Source of the DNA: Magnetococcales bacterium DCbin4
Lineage (GTDB): Bacteria; Pseudomonadota; Magnetococcia; Magnetococcales; UBA8363
Direction of reading: 5' to 3'
Length of the DNA stretch: 40,470 nt
Assembly: GCA_002753735.1 (NCBI GenBank)
Contig: PEAN01000021.1
Location: 1 to 40,470 of the forward strand
Positions within the stretch are counted from its first letter, which is position 1. Each line of letters opens with the position of its first letter. The translations under genes were made by a program, and so were the position numbers. Below the pieces are notes generated by a model that was not told where the DNA came from, made no database searches, and saw nothing but the letters and a program-made list of their open reading frames with translations. Shown here piece after piece: positions 18,805 through 26,144 of this stretch.

Positions 18805-18837
18805 GAAAAAAAAGGGGTCTGGGGGATTGCCCCCAGG
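18805..18837 (-). terminator. Rho-independent terminator of the epimerase operon
   Basis: On the minus strand, CTGGGGG-CAAT-CCCCCAG (stem 18836-18830 with 18825-18819) is followed by CCCC and a run of eight T (18813-18806). It lies about 150 bp after the epimerase stop and directly after the short 40-codon frame, so it insulates the adhesin promoter from upstream transcription. Confidence 0.85.
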
Positions 18838-18841
18838 ACTT

Positions 18842-18964
18842 TTACTTTAGTTTTACATTCCCACAGGGGGGTGGGGACGATTCGCTGAATCCCAGATCTC
18901 CGGTGATTTGTCGGAAATCCTTCAATGGGATCATGTCGTCATAAAACGTGGTGACGGATTCCAT
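18842..18964 (-). CDS. Possible 40-residue peptide between epimerase and terminator
   Basis: After the epimerase stop, an ATG at 18964 opens 40 codons (starting MESVTTFYDDMIPLKDF) that end only a few bases before the terminator hairpin. The composition is protein-like, but there is no convincing ribosome site and the frame continues upstream as an overlap of the epimerase gene. It could be a small real gene, a remnant of a longer gene, or chance. Confidence 0.22.
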   Translation of the reverse strand: MESVTTFYDDMIPLKDFRQITGDLGFSESSPPPCGNVKLK

Positions 18965-18986
18965 ACCGATGTTCTTGGGATACGGT

Positions 18987-19997
18987 TTACGATTGTTTGC
19001 CAGGCTCCATGAATTCAAACCAGGTTTTGGTTGCTTTGGCGATGGTATCGACATCCCACAAGGGGGCATCGCGCCAAAGATCAATATCCTTGAGCATGGT
19101 GGCGACACCGGTGGAAAAATCGACGACCGGACGCCATCCCAGGTGGTGTTTGATTTTATCGATATTGGCCCGGGTGCAGTCGGGTTCTCCCGGCCTTTTG
19201 GGGACGAACACGGTTGATCCACCCAATAATTCCACCAGATGAAGGATGGTTTGGGGATTGTCGGCGCCAACATTGTAGATTTCTCCCACATGTTGGCTTT
19301 GTGCCGCCTGGTAGAAAGCTTCGGCGACATCGGTGACATAAATGAAATCCCGGCTTTGCGTTCCATCGCCCACCACGGTGTAGGGTTTTCCCGCCAGTTT
19401 TTGCCGGAAGAAGACTCCAAATACGGCTCCGTAGGCGCCGGTTGTTCGGACACGGGGACCATAGGCATTGAAGATACGCATGGAATTGATGGGCAGGCCA
19501 TAGACCTTGCCCCAATGCAATACCGCCAGTTCACCCAGATATTTGCTCAAGGCATAAGGATATTGCGGTTGAATGGGGAAATCTTCACGGGTCGGGGTTG
19601 CGGCCAGGCCGTAACAGGAAGAGGATGCGGCATAGACAAAACGATGGATCGGTCCCCCATGGCGCGCCGCTTCCAGGACACGCACCGTTCCTTGTACGTT
19701 GGTTGCCATGTATTCGGTCGGTTGTTCGATCGAAGGGACGATGTCGCCGATGCCGGCAAAATGAAATACCAGCCGGACGTCCTTGAAGAGTGAACTATCT
19801 TCTGGCAGAAGGCGAATATCCGTAGTTTCAAGTGACAGGTCGGGGTTACGGGCATGGTGCGCCAGGTTGGATTCCCGTCCTCCACTCAGATTGTCAAGGA
19901 TGCGAACCTGGAATCCCGCATTCAACAGGCGGTCCGTCATGTGACTGCCAATGAAACCGGCACCGCCGGTGACTACGGCAACGGGCTTATTCTGCAT
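18987..19997 (-). CDS. NAD-dependent epimerase/dehydratase (extended SDR, UDP-glucose 4-epimerase-like)
   Basis: An extended short-chain dehydrogenase of about 336 residues. It has the NAD-binding GGAGFIGSH near the N-terminus, LDNLSGG, D-I-R at the strand-3 acidic site, VFHFAG, the active-site segment AASSSCYG, and the catalytic Y-x3-K as YALSK. Later motifs, MRIFNAYGPR and DFIYVTDVAEAF, are typical of UDP-glucose 4-epimerase/NDP-sugar dehydratase relatives. It would act in the cytoplasm on nucleotide sugars for surface polysaccharide; the exact substrate cannot be read. I use the ATG at 19997 because GGA lies 7 bases upstream; the ATG at 20009 has AGGAA immediately adjacent, too close. It follows the 85-residue gene by a few bases and is probably cotranscribed with it. 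Confidence 0.88.
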   Translation of the reverse strand: MQNKPVAVVTGGAGFIGSHMTDRLLNAGFQVRILDNLSGGRESNLAHHARNPDLSLETTDIRLLPEDSSLFKDVRLVFHFAGIGDIVPSIEQPTEYMATNVQGTVRVLEAARHGGPIHRFVYAASSSCYGLAATPTREDFPIQPQYPYALSKYLGELAVLHWGKVYGLPINSMRIFNAYGPRVRTTGAYGAVFGVFFRQKLAGKPYTVVGDGTQSRDFIYVTDVAEAFYQAAQSQHVGEIYNVGADNPQTILHLVELLGGSTVFVPKRPGEPDCTRANIDKIKHHLGWRPVVDFSTGVATMLKDIDLWRDAPLWDVDTIAKATKTWFEFMEPGKQS

Positions 19998-20012
19998 GAT
20001 TCGATCCATTTC

Positions 20013-20270
20013 CTAATGGAGCGTTGGCGATTCACGTTCTTTTTCGACCAGGGCCTGCAATACTTTGAGTGCCTGTTCTTTTTTACCCGCATCGTCGACA
20101 AATGAAAAACGTTCATGCCATACCCGGGAACCATTGAGGTTGTCAATTTCGCGGATAAGTGCATCCATGGCGGGACTGTCGGGCAATCCATCCTTGGTTT
20201 GGACGCGGAGTTCGTCCAAAATCCTGAGGATGGTTTTGAGTCTTTGTTGCTGTTCTTCCTGATCGGACAT
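20013..20270 (-). CDS. Small hypothetical protein, 85 residues
   Basis: A soluble, charged, mostly helical protein starting MSDQEEQQQRLKTILRILDELR, with SRVWHERFSFVDDAGKKEQALKVLQ in its second half. It has AGGA 6-7 bases before the ATG and its stop is just before the epimerase start, so the two form an operon. I recognise no family. Its coupling to the epimerase suggests a link to polysaccharide metabolism, but nothing in the sequence proves this. Confidence 0.65.
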   Translation of the reverse strand: MSDQEEQQQRLKTILRILDELRVQTKDGLPDSPAMDALIREIDNLNGSRVWHERFSFVDDAGKKEQALKVLQALVEKERESPTLH

Positions 20271-20475
20271 GATGTTGAATCCTGCTCGGATGTGCCAAAT
20301 CCCGAAATCGGGGCGTACGTGGATGATACCTCTCTTTCTTGAATTTCCTGCTGCTGCGAGGTGACATTTCCCATTGTGATGGATCTGTTCCCGGGAAACA
20401 ATTATCTTTTTTTCATTTTTTTATGTTTAATGAAAATAAAACCACATTCCATTCACTGCCGACACGATAAAGACG

Positions 20476-21510
20476 ATGGATGATCATGAAAAGATGGCCA
20501 TTTATCTGATGCAGGCCACCCCCACCGAGGCCAAGGAAGTCTTGGAGCGGTTGCCGAAGGGCGATCTGAACGAAATCTTGTCCTTCATGGCACGCCTTGA
20601 ACGGGTGCCCGTGCGCGTGGCACGACAGGTCCGGAAGGAACATCTTCCGGGGCAATGGATGGGTGACGGTGCGATTCATGGGGGTCCGGAACAGGCGGGC
20701 AGATTCCTGAAGACGGCCATGAAGGGCAAGGCACGGGGATCAATGGCGCCAACAACATCCGATGCGCTCCCCTGGCCATTGCTGAACCGTTTGCCTGCGA
20801 CGACCGTGGCGCGTTTTCTGGAAAAAGAAGCCCCCCGGACCATCGCTCTTGTACTGGGACGGTTGGAGGCGAAACAGGGTGCGGAAATCATGGAACTCCT
20901 CCCCGCTCCGCTTCAATCGAAAATCGCCCACGCAATGATGCATCAGCGATCACTGTCACTCCAGGAATGGCGTGCCGTGGAGTCGGTGATCATGGAACAA
21001 TGCCGTGAAATGGGATTGGACCGTGAAGGGGCTGCCATACCCCGGGCAATCGGTCCCGAAGGCATTGCCACACTTCTGCAACGGGTTACATCGGGGAGCG
21101 CTGCAACGGTACTGGATCGGTTGGACCGGGATGATGCCATCCTGGCGGAACGGATTGGACGCCGGTTGGTTCTGTTTGAAGATCTGATCCTGCTGGAAAA
21201 TCGGGATATTCAATGTTTACTGCGCATGATCGATTTGAAAGACCTGTACCTTGCCCTCCATGAATCTCCCTCTGCACTGGTGGAACGGTTTTTCAATAAC
21301 ATGTCCCAGCGTATTCGTGCCATGAATCGGGAAGACATGGAATCGAGACCGCCTCCATCTCCTGACGAAGTCCGGGACGCCAGGGAGCGGATCATCCACC
21401 GGGCCAGACAGTTGTTGCGCGACGGTATCATAGGGATCTCCGGAAAGAATCGTACGCCCCCTGCTTTTACTCGCCAGGGCGAAGACCTGCTTCGTATCAC
21501 GGACAAATGA
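20476..21510 (+). CDS. Divergent FliG-like flagellar motor switch protein (paralogue outside a flagellar operon)
   Basis: This 344-residue protein is co-linear with FliG (usually ~330). The N-terminal part MAIYLMQATPTEAKEVLERL matches the FliG N-domain. A middle domain has EAPRTIALVLGRL at about 118-130, where FliG normally reads EHPQTIA. The C-domain (about 230-320) contains LFEDLILLENRDIQCLLRMID and FFNNMSQRIRAMNREDME. FliG joins the MS-ring to the C-ring and meets the MotA stator. Here the usual D-D-R of the torque helix reads E241-N242-R243, and the H-P-Q motif is altered. No other flagellar structural gene is nearby; the next gene downstream is PilZ-like. It is probably a specialised switch or a FliG-derived regulator rather than the housekeeping FliG. 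Confidence 0.82.
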   Translation: MDDHEKMAIYLMQATPTEAKEVLERLPKGDLNEILSFMARLERVPVRVARQVRKEHLPGQWMGDGAIHGGPEQAGRFLKTAMKGKARGSMAPTTSDALPWPLLNRLPATTVARFLEKEAPRTIALVLGRLEAKQGAEIMELLPAPLQSKIAHAMMHQRSLSLQEWRAVESVIMEQCREMGLDREGAAIPRAIGPEGIATLLQRVTSGSAATVLDRLDRDDAILAERIGRRLVLFEDLILLENRDIQCLLRMIDLKDLYLALHESPSALVERFFNNMSQRIRAMNREDMESRPPPSPDEVRDARERIIHRARQLLRDGIIGISGKNRTPPAFTRQGEDLLRITDK

Positions 21511-21597
21511 TAAAATTGCATTGGCTCTTTGACAAATGGTCAGGATGGCCTAAACTTCAAAGTGTCAACACCCATCAATCATTGCCAGAGATGATCC

Positions 21598-22116
21598 ATG
21601 CATAATCCCGTTAAAGCTTCCGAGAGGGTCCGTATTACTGGAAAACGAAAACATTTGCGTGCCAGTACACGCGAACATGCCACCTTGATTCTGGATGGGA
21701 TTGGCGAAATTTCCGGATTCGCTGACGACATTGGTTTCGGGGGGGTGTTTTTCACTGCGGATCAGGATCTCAAGGAGATTCCCGTCGGCAGTGCGGGCGT
21801 CATTGTCTTTAAAATGTTCAATACCCTCGTGGATATGAATTGTCGTGTTGCTTCCTGCCGTGGCGGTGGGTTGGGCATTGAAATCCAGCGTCATTACAGT
21901 ACCGAGGACCTCAAGGAACAGGTTCGCAATATTTCGACTGAAAAAGAGCCTGCACTACTTGAACTCAACGATGACGAAGTCACCCAGGTGTTGCATCGGA
22001 CCGCTGCCTTCCTCCGTACCTTGGCCACCTCCTCCGATCAAGGATATTCCAGGCCGGAAGCAGAACTCCTGGCCAACAACATCAACCTTGTCATCGCCAG
22101 ATTGGCCAAGACTTGA
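21598..22116 (+). CDS. PilZ-like domain protein
   Basis: A 172-residue protein. Near residues 17-25 it has RKHLRAST, an R-x3-R arrangement like the c-di-GMP-binding arginines of PilZ, and about 20 residues later DDIGFGGVFF, close to the D/N-x-S-x-x-G motif but with Gly at the Ser position. A beta-rich barrel sequence follows, with GGGLGIEI near its end, then a C-terminal helical extension of ~70 residues. PilZ domains bind cyclic di-GMP and often act on flagellar motors or polysaccharide synthases. It is 87 bp downstream of the FliG-like gene on the same strand, which suggests partnership. Binding is uncertain because the second motif is imperfect. Confidence 0.6.
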   Translation: MHNPVKASERVRITGKRKHLRASTREHATLILDGIGEISGFADDIGFGGVFFTADQDLKEIPVGSAGVIVFKMFNTLVDMNCRVASCRGGGLGIEIQRHYSTEDLKEQVRNISTEKEPALLELNDDEVTQVLHRTAAFLRTLATSSDQGYSRPEAELLANNINLVIARLAKT

Positions 22117-22139
22117 AGATAGAATCGGGATACGTTTCC

Positions 22140-22562
22140 ATGAATCAACTTCTTTCCCTTGTGACCCTTGGCGTGTCCGACATGGCAAGGTCGCGTGCCT
22201 TTTATGAACGCCTGGGCTGGAAGGCTTCCCTGGCCAGTTGTGATCATGTCTGTTTTTTCCAGACCGGTTCCATGGCGGTTGCCCTCTATCCCATGGACCA
22301 TTTACTCAATGATTCTGGAAAAACGGGGACTGCACCCGTGGCGGGTGGTATCACCCTGGGGATCAATGTTTCCAATCGTCTGGATGTGGACCGGGAATTG
22401 GCGGCGGTACTGGAATGCGGTGCAACGCTGCTGCAACCTGCCAACGACACGCCATGGGGTGGAAGGACCGCATATTTCTCCGACCCCGATGGTCATCCCT
22501 GGGAAATCACCTGGGCACCCATGTTTCCCTTGGGACCGGATGGCGCACTGCTTCTGCCTTAG
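22140..22562 (+). CDS. VOC family (glyoxalase/bleomycin-resistance-like) protein
   Basis: A 140-residue single vicinal-oxygen-chelate module. It starts with LVTLGVSDMARSRAFYERLGW, followed by a hydrophobic strand region, a second half with LAAVLECGATLLQPA, and YFSDPDGHPWEITWAP at the end, the classic GHxxEI-type finish with the last metal-ligand glutamate. Family members are metal-dependent lyases, dioxygenases or binding proteins; the substrate cannot be inferred. I start at the ATG at 22140 because GGGATA lies about 8 bases upstream and it aligns with the family start; a TTG at 22113 overlaps the stop of the PilZ-like gene and is less likely. Confidence 0.85.
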   Translation: MNQLLSLVTLGVSDMARSRAFYERLGWKASLASCDHVCFFQTGSMAVALYPMDHLLNDSGKTGTAPVAGGITLGINVSNRLDVDRELAAVLECGATLLQPANDTPWGGRTAYFSDPDGHPWEITWAPMFPLGPDGALLLP

Positions 22563-22586
22563 ACCCGTTGGCAGGAATGGTCCGGC

Positions 22587-22635
22587 GTGAAAGAAGAAGC
22601 TCCTTTCACCAGCCGCCTCTTTTCTTTCTTTCTGG
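22587..22635 (+). terminator. Possible terminator after the VOC gene
   Basis: GTGAAAG (22587-22593) and CTTTCAC (22603-22609) form a 7-bp stem with a 9-base loop, followed by a pyrimidine/T-rich stretch (TCTTTTCTTTCTTTCT). The stem is short, so termination is plausible but not certain. Confidence 0.4.
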
Positions 22636-22730
22636 AATACGTTATACTGCGACCGGCATTACGTTATCTCACATATCAGGTTTCTGTGGGATCCTCTGAT
22701 ACTTCTGGACAACGTAGATGACATCCGGTT

Positions 22731-22806
22731 GCCGACGTAGCTCAATTGGCAGAGCAACGGATTTGTAATCCGTAGGTTAGGGGTTCGATTCCCCTCGTCG
22801 GCTCCA
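22731..22806 (+). tRNA. tRNA-Thr (anticodon TGT)
   Basis: A complete cloverleaf: acceptor GCCGACG pairs with CGTCGGC, the anticodon stem ACGGA/TCCGT holds loop TTTGTAA with anticodon TGT at 22764-22766, and the T-arm reads GGGGTTCGATTCCCC. The 3' CCA is encoded (22804-22806). It reads ACA codons (threonine). It stands alone between the VOC gene and a convergent YfdX gene; I see no integrase or repeated 3' end suggesting use as an attachment site. Confidence 0.95.
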
Positions 22807-22812
22807 TATGAA

Positions 22813-22836
22813 ACAGGGGGTACTGTGCCCCCCTGT
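22813..22836. terminator. Hairpin between tRNA-Thr and convergent yfdX-like gene
   Basis: ACAGGGGG (22813-22820) pairs with CCCCCTGT (22829-22836) around an 8-base loop. It is located in the 33-bp gap between the tRNA 3' end and the stop of the minus-strand gene, so it could serve as a terminator for both directions. T-tracts are short on either side. Confidence 0.55.
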
Positions 22837-22839
22837 GGT

Positions 22840-23778
22840 TTACGTCACTTTTTCCCCCACCGATTTTTCAGGATCGGAGGATTTTCGATCAAAAAGCTTG
22901 CGGAATGTGGTGGTGAACTCGTCAAAGATATTCTTGCCCCCCTTTCGACCCGAAACCTTCTGCTCCACTTCCTTCAACTGATCGAACAAATCCTTGTAAT
23001 CGACCTTCCTGCGGCCATAACCCAGAAGTTCCGCCATTTCCATGCTTTTCTTCGCTCCTTCCAAGAGCTCCTGGAGTCGCTTCTCCTCATTGTCGCTTCG
23101 CGCGGTATTGGATGCCAATGACTCAGCCTCCTTGAGCATGGCCCGGCAACGCAAAACGGGAAGAGGCGAAACCTTCTCCTGTGTGACCACCAGTGTTCCG
23201 AGTACCGTCTGAAGGGCCATCTTCGCGTCCAGGAAGCGGTTGGCATCGACCAGGGGAACCACGGCCTTGATGGCATGGGGATAGGTGGCCAGAGGCAGAC
23301 AGGAGGTTTGTATGGAGATCTCGCTGGCAAGGTACGAAAGTATTCTTCTGGCCTTTTGAACTTCCCCATTCTTGAGCGCCTTGATGGCGTATTCGATGCT
23401 GGGCTTGATCGAATCCGTCACGGCAAAAGTGTCGTGAACCACTGTTTTCACCTCAACCGGGGCCAGCGCCAGGCTGGGATTGCGGGCCAACATCATTTCC
23501 AGCTTTCCGATGGACCCCGCCAGTGCGGTCAATGCCTTGTCCTTATCCTTGGCATCCAGGGCGGCCAGCGCATTCCGGGTTTCCTCCACCGCGATTTTGG
23601 CGTCTTCGACGATCTTTTCTCGCTGTTTGGCAATTTCGGCCTCCGCCTCCTGATTCACCTGCTCCTGAACAGATTGGGTGACCTGGCTTTGTGTCTCCGG
23701 TTTGACGGAATGGGAAGGCGCAACGGGGTCGTCAAGTTCAACTTGAGCTGTTTCGTCGTTGTTTTGATGGGCGGTCAT
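22840..23778 (-). CDS. YfdX family protein, without signal peptide
   Basis: About 312 residues. After a Gln/Glu-rich N-terminus, the body matches the YfdX family: alternating helices with ETRNALAALD, ALAGSIGKLEMMLARNP, LALAPVEV, ALKNGEVQKARRIL, LPLATYPHAI and DAKMALQTVLGTLVV. YfdX of enterics is acid-stress-induced with a poorly known, chaperone-like role. I choose the ATG at 23778 because GGAGGAG lies 6 bases before it; an upstream ATG at 23805 lacks this. Unlike the paralogue just upstream, I see no Sec signal peptide, so this copy is probably cytoplasmic. The C-terminus is basic with a predicted helix. Confidence 0.8.
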   Translation of the reverse strand: MTAHQNNDETAQVELDDPVAPSHSVKPETQSQVTQSVQEQVNQEAEAEIAKQREKIVEDAKIAVEETRNALAALDAKDKDKALTALAGSIGKLEMMLARNPSLALAPVEVKTVVHDTFAVTDSIKPSIEYAIKALKNGEVQKARRILSYLASEISIQTSCLPLATYPHAIKAVVPLVDANRFLDAKMALQTVLGTLVVTQEKVSPLPVLRCRAMLKEAESLASNTARSDNEEKRLQELLEGAKKSMEMAELLGYGRRKVDYKDLFDQLKEVEQKVSGRKGGKNIFDEFTTTFRKLFDRKSSDPEKSVGEKVT

Positions 23779-23824
23779 GATGCTCCTCCTTGCGAACCGG
23801 ATCAAAGAAATGAAGGATATTCCG

Positions 23825-23844
23825 GGGCGCTGAAACGCGCCCCC
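23825..23844 (-). terminator. GC-rich hairpin between the two yfdX-like genes
   Basis: GGGGCGC and GCGCCCC form a 7-bp perfect stem with a 6-base loop, 13 bp after the stop of the upstream paralogue. On the minus strand it is followed by a mildly T-rich stretch without a real T-run. It may attenuate read-through or stabilise the upstream mRNA. Confidence 0.4.
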
Positions 23845-23856
23845 AAGACCTGTTCA

Positions 23857-24768
23857 TTACAACATTTCTGACACCTTTTCCCTGATGTTGGCAAACCACC
23901 CTCGTCCCGATTTGCCCCCGGAGATCTTCTCTTCAATTTCACCCAGTTGGGTATAAAGCGGCTTATAGGATTCCTTGTCGCCGTAGCCGAGCAATTCAGC
24001 CAGTTTCAACTGGTCTCGAACTGCGGCAACCTCCTCTTCCAGGGTTTTGTCTTCTTCCGGGGATCGATCCTTCTTGTTGGCCAACTCCTCAGCCTTCTTC
24101 AACAGATGTTCGGTGCGAAGCTTGGGCAGGGGAATGACCTTGTCCGTGGTCACCACCAGTGTGTTAAGCGCGCTTTGCAATGCGATTCGGGCATTGTCAA
24201 TCTCGCCTTTGTCGATCAGCGAAACCACTGCCTTGATGGCTGCGGGATAGGTGGCCAATGGAATGTTCCGGCTTTGATAGACGATCTCGCTTGCCAGGTT
24301 TCGCACAATAGGACGTGCCTTCTGGATTTCACCGTCTTCCAGATAGTTCTCCGCGTCGTGAATCATCGCCTTGACCGTATCGATGTTGGCCAGCAGGTCA
24401 TAGGTCACAACGCTGGTATCCACCGGTGCCAGTGCCAAACCCGGATCCCGCGCCAGAATCAGTTCAAGTTTTCCCGTGGCTTTTTCCAGGGCTGAAATCG
24501 CTACATCTGGTTTTTTCTCTCCGAGCGCCTTCAGCGCCGTTTCGGTTTCGCTCAGCGCGGTCGAAGCCTCTTCAAGTATTTTCTTCCGTTTCTCCAAAAC
24601 CATATCGGAAGAAGCCCCTTCCACCTCTGTCTTGACCGAATCGGTCGCAGCCGACTGTTTCTGTGGTTCAACAGGCAAGGATGATTCAGTGGCGTTTGCC
24701 ATGGACGATGCCATCATCGCGATGACGATCAGTGTTGCATCCAATGATTTGAAACGGCTTTTTCGCAT
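23857..24768 (-). CDS. YfdX family protein with signal peptide
   Basis: About 303 residues from an ATG at 24768 preceded by AAGGAGG at 5-bp spacing, a near-perfect ribosome site. The N-terminus MRKSRFKS, then LIVIAMMASSMANA and a following Thr-Glu, is a Sec signal peptide, placing the protein in the periplasm. The mature part carries the YfdX pattern: ALSETETALKALG, ALEKATGKLELILARDP, LALAPVDTSV, YLEDGEIQKARPIV, IPLATYPAAIK and ARIALQSALNTLVV. It is clearly homologous over its length to the next gene downstream, 78 bp away, so the pair arose by tandem duplication. Role: unknown, stress-associated by family. Confidence 0.85.
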   Translation of the reverse strand: MRKSRFKSLDATLIVIAMMASSMANATESSLPVEPQKQSAATDSVKTEVEGASSDMVLEKRKKILEEASTALSETETALKALGEKKPDVAISALEKATGKLELILARDPGLALAPVDTSVVTYDLLANIDTVKAMIHDAENYLEDGEIQKARPIVRNLASEIVYQSRNIPLATYPAAIKAVVSLIDKGEIDNARIALQSALNTLVVTTDKVIPLPKLRTEHLLKKAEELANKKDRSPEEDKTLEEEVAAVRDQLKLAELLGYGDKESYKPLYTQLGEIEEKISGGKSGRGWFANIREKVSEML

Positions 24769-24939
24769 GTTTCCCTCCTTTGATTTCATTCAGTACACGT
24801 CAGGTATTTTGTTCACGGCGTTCCAACCGGAGTTCAATGAATGGATGAACTTTTCATTTGCACTGGGATCAAGTATGGAAATTGCTTCGTGACGGATAAA
24901 ATACCCGGTATCCCTGAGCCGTCTCCGAAGCGGTGACGA

Positions 24940-25149
24940 TCAGCAGGGACAACCCTGTGACCGGGGAAACTGGCGCTTCAGATCCGGTCGGAACCAGGGG
25001 ATGTCCTGTTTGAACATCCCACCAAAGCCTTTAGAAAAAACACGCTCGGCCTGGATGGGAAACCGGATCTGCGAACGGCGGGAGAAAGATTCCCGGAGTT
25101 CGGCCCAATTGGGTGCTTTCAGAATTTTTTCAATACGTGTCCTCGCCAT
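24940..25149 (-). CDS. Small basic hypothetical protein, 69 residues
   Basis: From an ATG at 25149, with GGAGG 8 bases upstream, a 69-residue Arg/Lys/Phe-rich polypeptide is encoded: it begins MARTRIEKILKAPNW, then ELRESFSRRSQIRFP and FSKGFGGMFKQDIPWF. The reading frame also extends upstream to 25248, but the strong ribosome site supports the inner start. No signal peptide or known motif is visible. It sits between the Hsp20 gene and the yfdX pair on the same strand. It might be a real small gene or a remnant of a longer one. Confidence 0.42.
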   Translation of the reverse strand: MARTRIEKILKAPNWAELRESFSRRSQIRFPIQAERVFSKGFGGMFKQDIPWFRPDLKRQFPRSQGCPC

Positions 25150-25286
25150 TTCTCGAGCCTCCATCAACAACGACCCCGGTATCGCCGGAGGGTCATTAAT
25201 AAAGGGCCAAGAGCTGGTTTGTGATGCCTGGCGCCGATTTGACGCCAAGCTTTGTACCGCCGTGCCCGAATGTTCGTATCCGTATG

Positions 25287-25318
25287 GGGCCGATTCAGCG
25301 AACTCGCTGGATCGGCCC
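25287..25318 (-). terminator. Long hairpin downstream of the hsp20 gene
   Basis: A 14-bp stem (25287-25300 with 25305-25318, one G-T wobble) encloses a 4-base loop AACT. It lies about 64 bp after the Hsp20 stop in the direction of transcription. No T-run follows, so it may be a mRNA 3' stabiliser, a protein-binding palindrome or a weak terminator. Confidence 0.5.
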
Positions 25319-25381
25319 GGTTGTCATGAAATGTGCCTGAGTCTGAGGGCGAATCCCCTTTGAACGTCAGGCTGACCAACC

Positions 25382-25819
25382 TCAGTTGAGCTGCACCTGG
25401 ATGGAGCGGGGTTTGGCTTCTTCCAATTTGGGCAGGGTCACCTCCAGAACGCCGTTCCTGTAGGAAGCGCTGATCTTGTCGGCGTCCGTGGTGCTGGGCA
25501 GTTGGAAGGAGCGGCTGAAACGACCGTACGCGCGCTCGACGCGATAAGCGTTCTCTTTTTTGGTTTCGTCATCGAACCTGCGTTCGCCGGAAATGTTCAG
25601 TCGTCCGTTGTCGACATGGATGTTGATGTCCTTCTGCTCCATGCCGGGAACGTCAGCTTTGATGACAATCCGGTTCTCATCCTCAAGGATGTCCACCCGC
25701 AAGGGCCAGGCAGTCATCTGACCGGTGGAATCATCCATGTCCCGATCAAACAGACGGTTGATCTCGCTCTGAAGGGAACGAAATTGACGGAACGGATCGT
25801 AGGAAACAAGTGTGGACAT
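25382..25819 (-). CDS. Hsp20/alpha-crystallin family small heat shock protein
   Basis: This 145-residue protein has the standard small heat-shock layout: N-terminal DPFRQFRSLQSEINRLFD, an alpha-crystallin domain from about residue 38 (PLRVDILEDENRIVIKADVPG) to about 135, with GRLNISGERR and the conserved A-x-x-x-N-G-V-L-E-V-x-L-P-K as ASYRNGVLEVTLPK, and a short C-terminal tail with an IQV motif (I-x-V/I type). It forms oligomers that hold unfolding proteins in the cytoplasm. The ribosome site GGAGG is 6 bases before the ATG. A heat-shock-like promoter lies 60-90 bp upstream. Confidence 0.93.
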   Translation of the reverse strand: MSTLVSYDPFRQFRSLQSEINRLFDRDMDDSTGQMTAWPLRVDILEDENRIVIKADVPGMEQKDINIHVDNGRLNISGERRFDDETKKENAYRVERAYGRFSRSFQLPSTTDADKISASYRNGVLEVTLPKLEEAKPRSIQVQLN

Positions 25820-26144
25820 GTTTGACCTCCATAACGTGACTGGATGTTACTTGCCGCGTCGGCGGCCCGAGTGCGCAAACAGATAGGTAGTGATTTTTCG
25901 AATGCAAGGGGGTAAAGAAATGTTTCCGGAAATGTCCCGCTGTGGATTGCAACATGAAGGATGGCGGTCGCTCATCCGCCTCCCTGCAACATCGGGGAAG
26001 TGGTGGTGTGGCGAAAATCAAAGTCGTGTAGGACAACAGGGATGGTCGCTTTGACGACCATCAGGCCAGGAAGTCCTGATGATCTTCAAATGGAAATCAA
26101 ATCCATCAGGACACCTGGCTGAAGGGGGTTTGTTCGGCGCTCAC
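25820..26144. other. Intergenic region between hsp20 and the MCP gene
   Basis: This 325-bp stretch carries the promoter upstream of hsp20 (25880-25908). Near the MCP end it has two small hairpins: GATGGTCG/CGACCATC (26041-26062) and ATCAGG/CCTGAT (26060-26080), which could terminate or stabilise the MCP transcript, though no T-run follows. I see no convincing gene in the rest. Confidence 0.4.
25880..25908 (-). promoter_or_regulatory. Candidate promoter of hsp20 (heat-shock sigma-like)
   Basis: On the minus strand CTTGCAT (25908-25902) and CCTATCTG (25887-25880) are separated by 14 bp. This fits the sigma-32 pattern CTTGAAA-N(11-16)-CCCCAT-N-T loosely; the same bases also read as TTGCAT-N16-TATCTG for a vegetative promoter. 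The location, ~60 bp before the start codon, fits either. Confidence 0.4.

Noticed and set aside
20437-20466. Possible FliA (sigma-28) promoter before the FliG-like gene: TAAA ... GCCGACAC
   Set aside because: The gap between TAAA and GCCG is 17 bp rather than the usual 15 and the -10 part is imperfect. Not enough to call.
22731-22806. tRNA-Thr as an attachment site for a mobile element
   Set aside because: No integrase gene, no duplicated tRNA 3' end and no element-like gene content nearby.
25746-26036. A 96-codon minus-strand frame overlapping the 5' end of hsp20
   Set aside because: It runs out of frame into the Hsp20 gene across its promoter and ribosome site and has no homology-like features.
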